From assembly GCA_964512305.1 (NCBI GenBank), contig CAZEIW010000023.1, positions 1 to 50,060 of the forward strand: a stretch of DNA of 50,060 bases. Direction: 5' to 3'. Shown piece by piece: positions 43,774-50,060 of the stretch. A model generated the notes under the pieces. The model ran no database searches. It saw only the letters and a program-made list of their open reading frames with translations, and had not been told where the DNA came from. The DNA is from CAZEIW01 sp964512305 (lineage in GTDB: Bacteria; Pseudomonadota; Gammaproteobacteria; Burkholderiales; Burkholderiaceae_F). The translations under genes were made by a program, and so were the position numbers. The first letter of the stretch is position 1. Each line of letters begins with the position of its first letter.

Positions 43774-44552
43774 GACGCATCCAGGAATCGGTACAGGTTG
43801 CGCAGCATCGCCGCGGTGGCCCCCCAGATGAAGTACTCTTGCGCGCCGCCGCTTCCGCCGGACCGGTACGGGATCGCGTAGATCCACCGGCGCAGATCGG
43901 AGCTTGCGGGCCCCGCGGACGGCAGCTGCGGGCGCAGCCGGCGCTGATGGTTCGCCGGATCCATCAGGAACGAGAGCGGAACCTCGAACGCCTCGTCGAC
44001 CTCGAACGGATCGGGCCGCAACGAAGGCGGCGGCGACACCAGCGCGACCACCGGCGTCACCGCGTAGCGGGTCACCGTGACGTACTCGGGCATCGTGCCG
44101 AGGACCTCGACCCGCTCCGGCTCGAGGCCGATCTCCTCGCCCGCCTCGCGCAGTGCGGCCTGCACCGGCCCGGCGTCGCGGGCCTCGATCCGTCCACCCG
44201 GGAAGCTGATCTGGCCGGCGTGATCCTGCAAGTGCTGCGTGCGGCGCGTCAGAAGGACCTGCAGGCCGGCCTCGCGCAGCATCAAAGGCACGAGCACCGC
44301 TGCCGGACGCGCAGGCCCGCCGGCAAGCGCCCGGTCGTCGGTGCTGATTTCGGGCGTCCAGGCGCCGATCGCCGCGAATCGCTCGCGCAGCGACTCGGGC
44401 GTCAGCCGGGCGGGCGCGATCGCCGGCCCCCGCTCCCGCGGATCGTCGAAGCCCGGGTCGAGCGGAAGCGATTCCGGATCGAACGCCAAGCGGCGCGGCG
44501 GCGGCTCGGCGCCGCCGGCGCCCGGACCGCGGGTCGCGCCAAAGCCGGTCAT
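43761..44552 (-). CDS. CoA pyrophosphatase, NUDIX family
   Basis: A 263-residue NUDIX hydrolase. The NUDIX box is complete, starting GGRIEARDAG at about residue 118 and ending LREAGEEIGL, and is preceded by the UPF0035 element QHLQDHAGQISFPGG typical of CoA pyrophosphatases (NudL/YeaB). It would split CoA or acyl-CoA into acyl-4'-phosphopantetheine and 3',5'-ADP. The first 60 residues are a low-complexity Pro/Gly/Arg stretch and a helical lead, longer than in E. coli. ATG 44552 lies 41 bases after rplS. Confidence 0.9.
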   Translation of the reverse strand: MTGFGATRGPGAGGAEPPPRRLAFDPESLPLDPGFDDPRERGPAIAPARLTPESLRERFAAIGAWTPEISTDDRALAGGPARPAAVLVPLMLREAGLQVLLTRRTQHLQDHAGQISFPGGRIEARDAGPVQAALREAGEEIGLEPERVEVLGTMPEYVTVTRYAVTPVVALVSPPPSLRPDPFEVDEAFEVPLSFLMDPANHQRRLRPQLPSAGPASSDLRRWIYAIPYRSGGSGGAQEYFIWGATAAMLRNLYRFLDASWAG

Positions 44553-44593
44553 GTGTCGCGGGCGGACCCTTTTCGGGCCCGGCCGTGCGCCGA

Positions 44594-44968
44594 TCAGGAC
44601 TCGCCCTTGGACTCGAGCTTCTCGCGGATGCGCGCGGACTTGCCCGAGCGGCCGCGCAGGTAGTAAAGCTTCGCGCGGCGCACATCGCCGCGGCGCTTGA
44701 CCTCGATCGAGGCGATCGACGGCGAGTAGGTCTGGAACGTGCGCTCGACGCCCTCGCCGCTCGAGATCTTGCGCACCACGAACGAGCTGTTCAAGCCGCG
44801 ATTGCGGCGACCGATCACGACGCCCTCGAAGGCCTGGACGCGCTTGCGCGTGCCCTCGACCACGTTGACGTTGACGATCACCGTGTCGCCGGGCGCGAAC
44901 TGCGGAATCGTCTTGTTCGCGGTCAGGCGCGCGACTTCTTCCTTCTCGATCTGCTGGATCACATCCAC
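44594..44968 (-). CDS. rplS: 50S ribosomal protein L19 (GTG start)
   Basis: A 124-residue L19. Family text such as FAPGDTVIVNVNVVEG, RVQAFEGVVIGRRNRGLNSSF, KISSGEGVERTFQTYSP and RRAKLYYLRGRSGKSARI is present. GTG 44968 follows AGAAGGAGAAAAGAA, the strongest ribosome-binding site in the window, and gives MDVIQQIEKEEVARL as in relatives; a second GTG two codons later has longer spacing. The start lies inside the last codons of trmD (10-base overlap). Last of the rpsP-rimM-trmD-rplS group; makes the 30S-50S interface. Confidence 0.96.
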   Translation of the reverse strand: MDVIQQIEKEEVARLTANKTIPQFAPGDTVIVNVNVVEGTRKRVQAFEGVVIGRRNRGLNSSFVVRKISSGEGVERTFQTYSPSIASIEVKRRGDVRRAKLYYLRGRSGKSARIREKLESKGES

Positions 44969-45915
44969 TTCTTTTCTCCTTCTGCCATCATGGCGTGGCC
45001 TTGTTCTTGCGGGGAAAGTCGTGCGCTGCCGCACGCCGCCCCCGCACTTCGTTGCCACCCCAGAGGATGGGGTTCCGTGTCAACCCCGCCGCCGGTGCTT
45101 TCGGCATCGCCGGCGTTCCCGCCGCGATGCTCGCCCGCACCCGGGCGGGTATCCCGCGCGTCCACGCGCGCATTCTTTGCTTCCGGGCGCCGTGCGCCGG
45201 CTGCAGGCGGCACGCCGTGCTGCAGCAGGTCCGGCCGCACGCGGCCGGTTCTCGCAAGCGACTGCTCCCTGCGCCAGTCTTCGATCCGGGCATGGTGGCC
45301 CGACAGCAGCACCGCCGGCACGCCCAGCCCGCGCCACGATTCCGGCCGCGTGTAATGCGGCACGTCGAGCAGTCCGTCGACGAACGATTCGTCCTCGGCC
45401 GATTCCGGCTTCAATGCGCCCGGCAGGTGGCGCACCACGGCATCGATCAGCGCCATCGCCGCGACCTCGCCGCCGGACAGCACGAAATCGCCGATCGACA
45501 CTTCCTCGTCGACGAAGGTCTCGATGAAGCGCTGGTCGATCCCTTCGTAGCGCCCGCACACGAGCACGAGGCCGGTACCTTCGGCGCCCGCGGCGGCAAG
45601 CCCGCGGACGCGCACGTCGTCGAGCGGCACGCCGCTCGCCGAGAGCGCGATCACCCTGGTGCTTCGGATGCCGGCGGCGCTCTGGGCCGCGCGCGCCGCG
45701 TCGGTCGCCTGTGCCAGCGGCTCGGCCATCAGCACCATGCCGGGGCCGCCGCCGAACGGCCGGTCGTCGACGGTCCGGTGCGCGTCGTGCGTGAAGTCGC
45801 GCGGATCCCAGGTCGCCAGCTGCCATCGGCCCTCGGCGTGGGCGCGCCGCGTGACGCCGTACTGCGTCAGCGCGGAGAACATCCCGGGGAACAGCGTGAT
45901 CAGATCGAACCGCAC
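44959..45915 (-). CDS. trmD: tRNA (guanine-N1)-methyltransferase, with C-terminal extension (GTG start)
   Basis: TrmD methylates G37 of tRNA. The SPOUT-fold core is clear: RFDLITLFPGMFSAL, DDRPFGGGPGMVLMAEPL, VLVCGRYEGIDQRFIE, EEVSIGDFVLSGGE and the C-terminal helix ARIEDWRREQSLART...RPDLLQ. GTG 45915 is the family start. The usual protein has about 255 residues; here it has 318. The extra 60 or so residues after DLLQHG are rich in Arg, Gly, Ala and Pro, show no family similarity and run to the rplS start. They look like translated spacer, so the ancestral stop may have been lost (or a base error created a longer frame). Confidence 0.93.
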   Translation of the reverse strand: MRFDLITLFPGMFSALTQYGVTRRAHAEGRWQLATWDPRDFTHDAHRTVDDRPFGGGPGMVLMAEPLAQATDAARAAQSAAGIRSTRVIALSASGVPLDDVRVRGLAAAGAEGTGLVLVCGRYEGIDQRFIETFVDEEVSIGDFVLSGGEVAAMALIDAVVRHLPGALKPESAEDESFVDGLLDVPHYTRPESWRGLGVPAVLLSGHHARIEDWRREQSLARTGRVRPDLLQHGVPPAAGARRPEAKNARVDARDTRPGAGEHRGGNAGDAESTGGGVDTEPHPLGWQRSAGAACGSARLSPQEQGHAMMAEGEKKWM

Positions 45916-45919
45916 CGCC

Positions 45920-46501
45920 CTACTCCAGCCAAGCCGGATCCCAATCGACGTGCACCAGGCCCCGGTCAGCGTCGACGCCGTCGACGAAAACTTCGACCAC
46001 CGGGACCAGCAACAACTTCGCCCCGCCATCGGACTCGACTTCCAACAGGTCGTGCGCCCCGCTGCCCCGCAGGCCGCGCACGATTCCCAGATCGACCCCG
46101 GCCCGATTGATCACGTGCGCCCCGATCAGATCGACCCAGTAGAACTGCCCCTCGGCGAGCCGCGGAAAGTCGGACCGCGACACCGCAATTCTGGCACCCT
46201 TCAGCGCCTCTGCCTGTTCGGGAACCTCGCAACCCCGCCATTTCGCCACCAGCGCGTCCGCGTGACGCTTCACGGTCGTCACATCGAGCAGCCGGGCGCC
46301 GCCGCTGGGGCCCGCGCCGGCATTCAGCGCGTGCGGACTGGCGAGGAGCCACCACCGCCGGCACGTCCGCAGCGTCTCGGCCTCGGGCGAGTAAGGCTGC
46401 ACGCGGGCCCATCCGCGCACGCCGTAGGCGCCGCGAACGACGCCGAGTTCGATCAGGTCGGAGGGCGGATCGCCGGCGAGCCCCACCGCTGACCCGGTCA
46501 C
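45920..46501 (-). CDS. rimM: Ribosome maturation factor RimM (GTG start)
   Basis: A 193-residue RimM. The N-terminal barrel begins IELGVVRGAYGVRGWARVQPYS, and the C-terminal PRC-barrel includes EGQFYWVDLIGAHVINRAGVDLGIV-type text and LLLVPVVEVFVDGVD; both are the standard landmarks. RimM helps assemble the 30S head with S19. GTG 46501 overlaps the rpsP stop as GTGA. The trmD start follows the stop by four bases. Confidence 0.94.
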   Translation of the reverse strand: MTGSAVGLAGDPPSDLIELGVVRGAYGVRGWARVQPYSPEAETLRTCRRWWLLASPHALNAGAGPSGGARLLDVTTVKRHADALVAKWRGCEVPEQAEALKGARIAVSRSDFPRLAEGQFYWVDLIGAHVINRAGVDLGIVRGLRGSGAHDLLEVESDGGAKLLLVPVVEVFVDGVDADRGLVHVDWDPAWLE

Positions 46502-46800
46502 TCCGAAGGCGCGCTCGCCTCCGCCGCAGCAGGCTCCACGCCGGCGCCGGCCTGCGGTTGGGTCCCGAACTGCTTGACCAGTCTCGCCACGGTCGGGCTC
46601 ATCTGCGCGCCAACGCCGCGCCAATAGCCGAGCCGGTCGGCCGCGACGCGGAATTTGACCTCGCCTTCGGACGCGACCGGGTTGTAGAACCCGACGCGCT
46701 CGATGAAGCGGCCGTCACGCGCGCTGCGCGACTCGGTTGCGACGATGTTGAAGAACGGGCGTTTCTTGGCACCGCCCCGGGCCAGCCGGATCACGACCAT
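46498..46800 (-). CDS. rpsP: 30S ribosomal protein S16
   Basis: A 100-residue S16 with MVVIRLARGGAKKRPFFNIV, SRSARDGRFIERVGFYNP and the helix SPTVARLVKQFG. The C-terminal 20 residues are an Ala/Glu/Pro tail as in many betaproteobacteria. First gene of the rpsP-rimM-trmD-rplS group; ATG 46800. Confidence 0.96.
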   Translation of the reverse strand: MVVIRLARGGAKKRPFFNIVATESRSARDGRFIERVGFYNPVASEGEVKFRVAADRLGYWRGVGAQMSPTVARLVKQFGTQPQAGAGVEPAAAEASAPSE

Positions 46801-46878
46801 CGGATGTCCTGGAATCCCTATTCGTTCGCGCTGCGTGCAGGCACCGGACGTGGCTGGGCGGCGCGCGGAGAACTCGAG

Positions 46879-46907
46879 AGTTTATCCTGCCACCGCGTCA
46901 TGGGCAA
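46879..46907 (-). promoter_or_regulatory. Candidate promoter of rpsP operon
   Basis: On the minus strand TTGCCC (46907-46902) and TAAACT (46884-46879) are separated by 17 bases and would start transcription about 70 bases before rpsP. It is a moderate match only. Confidence 0.35.
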
Positions 46908-46967
46908 GGCGAGAGCGTCCGGGATGCCCATGCGCCCGGCATCGGCTTTTCGGCGCGATCGCGCATA

Positions 46968-46987
46968 TACTGTATATAATAACAGTA
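46968..46987. promoter_or_regulatory. LexA (SOS) box overlapping a -10 element
   Basis: TACTGTATATAATAACAGTA matches the LexA consensus CTGT-N8-ACAG fully, and its flanking TA bases fit the longer E. coli consensus TACTGTATATATATACAGTA at 17 of 20 places. A perfect -10 hexamer TATAAT (46975-46980) lies inside, so bound LexA would block the promoter. The radical SAM gene starts 46 bases downstream; rpsP starts 167 bases away on the other side with its own promoter candidate. Confidence 0.8.
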
Positions 46988-47033
46988 GCGATCCGCCACC
47001 CGCTGATGTTGACGAGCCGTTGACGAGCCGACG

Positions 47034-48137
47034 ATGAGCACCACCGCTTCACCCCGCGTGCCAATCCACCTCGTGGACCTCAAAGGGCGCGGCGCGCGAA
47101 CCAACCGCGACTCCAGGTTCGACGCGCACGCGCACGACGTTGACGTCGAGTATCTCGATCACGCCGCCGGCGAGCCCGACAGCCCCACGCTCGCGACGAC
47201 CGTGACGGAAGAGCGCGCGCGCTCGATCATCAGCCGCAACCAGTCTCCCGACATCGGCTTCGACCGCTCGATCAACCCCTACCGCGGCTGCGAACACGGC
47301 TGCATCTATTGCTACGCGCGGCCCAGCCACGCCTACCTCGGCCTTTCGCCCGGCCTCGACTTCGAAACCCGGCTGTTCGCCAAGACCAATGCCGCCGATC
47401 TGCTCGACAGCGAGCTGCGCAAGCCCGGGTATTCGCCGGCGCTGCTCGCGCTCGGCGCCAACACCGACCCCTACCAGCCGATCGAGCGCCGGCTGCGGAT
47501 CACGCGCGCGGTGCTCGAGGTCCTGCAGGCGTTCAAGCATCCGGTCGGCATCACGACCAAGTCCGCGCTGGTCGCACGCGATGTCGACCTGCTGGCGCAA
47601 ATGGCCGCCGAGAACCTGGCGAGCGTGTTCGTCTCGATAGGCACGCTCGACAACGGCATCGCGCGCACGCTCGAACCGCGCGCCAATTCGCCGGCGCGCC
47701 GCCTCGAGGCGATCCGGCGCCTGTCGCAGGCCGGCATCCCGACCGGTGTGATCGTCGCGCCGCTCATCCCGGCGCTGACCGACCCGGACCTCGAGAAGGT
47801 CCTCGAGGCCGCCGCCGCGGCCGGCGCCACGATGGCCGGATACACCGTGCTGCGGCTGCCGCTGGAAGTGCGGGACCTCTTCGTCGAGTGGCTCAAGGCG
47901 CACTACCCCATGCGGGCCGCGCACGTGATGAGCCTGGTGCGGCAGATGCGCGGCGGCCGCGACAACGACTCCGAATTCTTCTCGCGCATGCGAGGCGAGG
48001 GCGCGCTCGGCGACCTGCTGCGGCGGCGCTTCGACATCGCGTGCCGGCGCTTGGGGCTCGATCGGCAGCGACGGGAGCTGGACACGACCCGGTTCCGCGT
48101 GCCGGCGGCGCCCGTCGCGCAATTGACGCTGTTGTGA
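47034..48137 (+). CDS. PA0069-type radical SAM protein (spore photoproduct lyase-like)
   Basis: A 367-residue radical SAM enzyme. The cluster motif C-x3-C-x2-C is CEHGCIYC (about residues 86-93), preceded by SIISRNQSPDIGFDRSINPYRG and followed by the motifs GANTDPYQPIER and TKSALVARDVDLL, the pattern of the PA0069/Rv2578c family (COG1533, DNA repair photolyase). SPL proteins reverse spore photoproduct thymine dimers; the activity of this non-sporulator branch is not established. The LexA box in front supports a role in DNA damage. ATG 47034. Two direct copies of GTTGACGAGCC (47008-47029) stand just before the start. Confidence 0.88.
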   Translation: MSTTASPRVPIHLVDLKGRGARTNRDSRFDAHAHDVDVEYLDHAAGEPDSPTLATTVTEERARSIISRNQSPDIGFDRSINPYRGCEHGCIYCYARPSHAYLGLSPGLDFETRLFAKTNAADLLDSELRKPGYSPALLALGANTDPYQPIERRLRITRAVLEVLQAFKHPVGITTKSALVARDVDLLAQMAAENLASVFVSIGTLDNGIARTLEPRANSPARRLEAIRRLSQAGIPTGVIVAPLIPALTDPDLEKVLEAAAAAGATMAGYTVLRLPLEVRDLFVEWLKAHYPMRAAHVMSLVRQMRGGRDNDSEFFSRMRGEGALGDLLRRRFDIACRRLGLDRQRRELDTTRFRVPAAPVAQLTLL

Positions 48138-48164
48138 TCGGGTGGGCCGCGTCAGCCGCGGACC

Positions 48165-48368
48165 AAAGAGCAGGTGTCATCCCCGGGCGCAGTCCCTGGG
48201 ATCCACGTCGGTGCCTACTGCACGCGCTTCCTTCCGCGCCGACCCCCGGGTCAAGCCCGGGGGCAGGCTTACGGATGGCCGGGACAAGCCCGGCCATGAC
48301 GGTGCTAAGGGCGATCCAAAAGAGCAGGCGTCATCCCCGGGCTTGTCCCGGGGATCCACGTCGGCGTG
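48165..48368. repeat. Cluster of palindromic intergenic repeats
   Basis: Two direct copies of about 49 bases (48165-48213 and 48318-48367) share AAAGAGCAGG, GTCATCCCCGGGC and GGGATCCACGTCGG. The second copy contains the hairpin CCCCGGGC-TTGT-CCCGGGG. Between them lie CCCCCGGG-TCAAG-CCCGGGGG (48244-48265 region) and ATGGCCGGG-ACAAG-CCCGGCCAT (48274-48296). These are REP-like elements in the 250-base gap between convergent genes and may act as transcription ends. No gene is seen here. Confidence 0.7.
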
Positions 48369-48387
48369 TCGGTACGGCGCCGAAGTC

Positions 48388-48972
48388 TCAGGAGAAATCC
48401 TTCGCCAGGGCAGCTTGCACCTCCGGCGCGATCCTGTCGATGCGCACGTCATAGCAGGGATGGTCGATGCCGAGCGCGACCGGCTCGCCGCGCTTGAACT
48501 GGGCGATGGCGGCCGGTGGGAGCTCGAATCGCAGGAAATGCACCGACGAGGTCTTTCCCTCGGTCGCGCGGTCCAGGTCCTCGTCGGCGATCGCGGCCAC
48601 GCGCGGCTGCGTGCCGACCTCGATGTAGACGCGACTCTCGATTCCGACCAGGCGCGCCAGCTCGCGGTCGCGCTCGGCGGGGTCCTCGTACTCGATCATC
48701 ATCGTCGCCTTCAGGTTGGTCCCGTCGGGGATCAGCGGGTTGTACGCGTCGAGCTCGTCGCGGATCCCGTCCTCCTCGAAGGTCTTCTCGACGCGCAGCA
48801 TCTCCTGCACCTGGTAGCGGATCGTCAGCTCGTCCTCGAAGATCAGCGTGACGTGGGGACCGACATGAAGCTTGCGGTGCTTCTTGTGCGCCATCACGCG
48901 GGCGCGGAACCCGTCGCGCTCCCGCGCGTACGCCTCCAGCGTCAAAAGACTGTCGCGCGATATCCTGCTCAT
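48388..48972 (-). CDS. DUF3501 family protein
   Basis: A 194-residue cytosolic protein. MSRISRDSLLTLEAYARERDGFRARVMAHKKHRKLHVGPH, IRYQVQEMLRVEKTFEEDGI and EYEDPAERDRELARLVGIE are the family blocks (quoted in part). DUF3501 proteins are encoded beside a rubrerythrin and an Fe-S oxidoreductase in many proteobacteria; their function is unknown. Its ATG overlaps the stop of the Fe-S gene as ATGA. Confidence 0.85.
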   Translation of the reverse strand: MSRISRDSLLTLEAYARERDGFRARVMAHKKHRKLHVGPHVTLIFEDELTIRYQVQEMLRVEKTFEEDGIRDELDAYNPLIPDGTNLKATMMIEYEDPAERDRELARLVGIESRVYIEVGTQPRVAAIADEDLDRATEGKTSSVHFLRFELPPAAIAQFKRGEPVALGIDHPCYDVRIDRIAPEVQAALAKDFS

Positions 48973-50060
48973 GTCGCTGCTTCCTCCGGCTCAAGGCCGT
49001 ACGCGATGCGCACCAGCGTGAGCGGATGCGCGAGGCGCGGCGTCGGGGCCGCGCCGGCGCTGCCGGGGGGCGCCAGCTGGCCGATCCCCTGCTCGATGTG
49101 ATGTCCCGCGAGCTGGCAGTCCGAGCTGATGTAGTCCGGCGCGCCTGCGGCCATGCCGCGGAACACGGGGCGGCCGATCTTCATGGCACCGGCGTGGTAC
49201 TCCTTCTTGACTCCCCAGGTGCCGGCGTGCCCCGAGCAGCGCTCGACCGTATCGACCGTGGTCCCGGGCAGCCACTTCAGCACCTCCTCGGTCTTGCGCC
49301 CGACGTTCTGGACGCGCGAGTGGCAGGGCACGTGGTACGAAACCTTGCCGAGCGCGCGCTTGAAGTCGGTCTTGAGCAGGCCGTCCTTGTGGCGGGCCAC
49401 CAGGTACTCGAACGGATCCCACATCGCCTCGGCGACCGCCTTGACGTCGGCGTCGTCGGGGAACAGCAGCGGCAGCTCCTGCTTGAACATCAGCGTGCAC
49501 GACGGGATCGCGGCGACGATCGCGTACCCGGCGCGGGCGAGCGGCGCAAGCCGCGGGATGTTGACCTCCTTCAGGTGCCGCACGCCCTCCAGGTCCCCCA
49601 GCTCGAGCTTCGGCATCCCGCAGCACGCGTGCTTTTCGACGATCACGTGCGGGATCTCGTTGTGGGCCAGGATCCTCAGCAGATCGAGACCGATTTCCGG
49701 CTCGTTGTAGTCGACATAGCAGGTCGAGTAGACCGCGACCTTGCCCGGCGTGCGGCTGCCGTCGCGCACCGGCATCGAGGCGTCGGGACGCGCCACGGCG
49801 GCGAACTTCGTGGGCGCGTACTCGGGCCGCCACGCCTGGCGATCGACGCCCAGCAGCTTCTCCGCCGCGTACCGCCCGGCGGCGCTCCGGTTCACCGCAT
49901 TGACCGCGCGCGTGACGACCGGGATGCCGGCGAACCGCCCGAGCCCGTCGGTCGACGACAGCAGCCTGTCGCGACGCCGTGCGCCGCCGGCGCGGAACTC
50001 GACCGCCTTGGCGCGCAGCATCAGGTGCGGAAAATCGACGTTCCACGCATGCGGCGGCAC
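48969..50060 (-). CDS. Fe-S oxidoreductase (CCG domain), partial
   Basis: The last 363 residues of a (Fe-S)-binding oxidoreductase of the GlpC/HdrD type; the N-terminus lies beyond the right edge. Two cysteine-rich CCG-type motifs are visible: YSTCYVDYNEPEIGLDLL...KHACCGMPKLELGD and HVPCHSRVQNVG...ERCSGHAGTWG. They bind an additional iron-sulfur cluster in heterodisulfide reductase relatives. A ferredoxin-like domain is expected in the missing part. Together with DUF3501 and (outside the window) probably a rubrerythrin it forms a conserved redox group, perhaps in peroxide defence. Confidence 0.82.
   Translation of the reverse strand: MPPHAWNVDFPHLMLRAKAVEFRAGGARRRDRLLSSTDGLGRFAGIPVVTRAVNAVNRSAAGRYAAEKLLGVDRQAWRPEYAPTKFAAVARPDASMPVRDGSRTPGKVAVYSTCYVDYNEPEIGLDLLRILAHNEIPHVIVEKHACCGMPKLELGDLEGVRHLKEVNIPRLAPLARAGYAIVAAIPSCTLMFKQELPLLFPDDADVKAVAEAMWDPFEYLVARHKDGLLKTDFKRALGKVSYHVPCHSRVQNVGRKTEEVLKWLPGTTVDTVERCSGHAGTWGVKKEYHAGAMKIGRPVFRGMAAGAPDYISSDCQLAGHHIEQGIGQLAPPGSAGAAPTPRLAHPLTLVRIAYGLEPEEAAT

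Noticed and set aside
44553..44593. Terminator between rplS and the NUDIX gene
   Set aside because: A short GGGCCC/GGGTCC hairpin is present on the minus strand but with a mismatch and without a U-tract.
47008..47029. Direct repeat GTTGACGAGCC x2 as an operator
   Set aside because: It lies between the promoter and the start codon and looks like a simple short duplication; no known regulator site.

Overview
The window looks like chromosome from a GC-rich betaproteobacterium (Burkholderiales/Rhodocyclales-like). Reasons: the minus-strand block rpsP-rimM-trmD-rplS followed by a CoA pyrophosphatase and a CobD/CbiB-like membrane protein, convergent with an orn / M48 protease / rsgA / DUF2007 block; ParC and ParE of beta-type; and FNR/DNR-type boxes plus an NnrS protein, which fit a facultative anaerobe or denitrifier. 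This assignment is from gene order and remembered sequence similarity, not a search.

Layout. 1-4.8 kb: a partial hypothetical gene, a SRPBCC protein, a cold-shock protein, an MFS permease, and an nnrS operon that ends in two tandem paralogous small proteins and a 59-residue zinc ribbon. 4.86-4.97 kb: a nested palindromic REPIN-like element. 4.9-30.2 kb: a single minus-strand run of 18 genes with short gaps and many ATGA/GTGA overlaps. 30.3-32.6 kb: MOSC protein, acetyltransferase, DUF2892 membrane protein and a Crp/Fnr regulator. 32.6-39 kb: parE, a GGDEF/EAL gene and parC in one overlapping row. 39.2-44.6 kb: tRNA-Arg(CCU), orn, M48 protease, rsgA, DUF2007, CobD/CbiB-like, CoA pyrophosphatase. 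44.6-46.8 kb: rplS, trmD, rimM, rpsP. 47-50 kb: a radical SAM protein of the spore-photolyase-like family behind a LexA box, a cluster of palindromic repeats, DUF3501, and a partial Fe-S oxidoreductase.

The main system is the 25 kb run. Its enzyme set (CoA ligase, three-subunit molybdenum hydroxylase, ATP-dependent hydantoinase pair, CoA-transferase, B12-dependent acyl-CoA mutase pair, acyl-CoA dehydrogenase, enoyl-CoA hydratase/3-hydroxyacyl-CoA dehydrogenase fusion, thiolase, indolepyruvate:ferredoxin oxidoreductase) matches step by step the anaerobic indole-3-acetate (auxin) pathway described in Aromatoleum aromaticum (iaa genes): 2-hydroxylation of the indole ring, lactam opening to 2-aminophenylsuccinate, CoA activation, carbon-skeleton rearrangement to 2-aminobenzylmalonyl-CoA, oxidative decarboxylation to 2-aminocinnamoyl-CoA and beta-oxidation to anthraniloyl-CoA plus acetyl-CoA. 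Two residue-level oddities support an aryl-malonyl chemistry: the dehydrogenase has Gly where the catalytic Glu normally sits, and the mutase has a glycine-rich replacement of a conserved active-site segment. The front of the run adds a GntR regulator, an old-yellow-enzyme-type reductase, a RidA protein and a thioesterase. Its promoter region carries two tandem 20-bp GTATAC repeats and an FNR-type box; a second box of the same form lies next to the Crp/Fnr gene.

Other points worth attention are a perfect inverted pair of DnaA-box sequences upstream of parE, a c-di-GMP gene inside the topoisomerase IV locus, and the near-consensus SOS box in front of the radical SAM gene.
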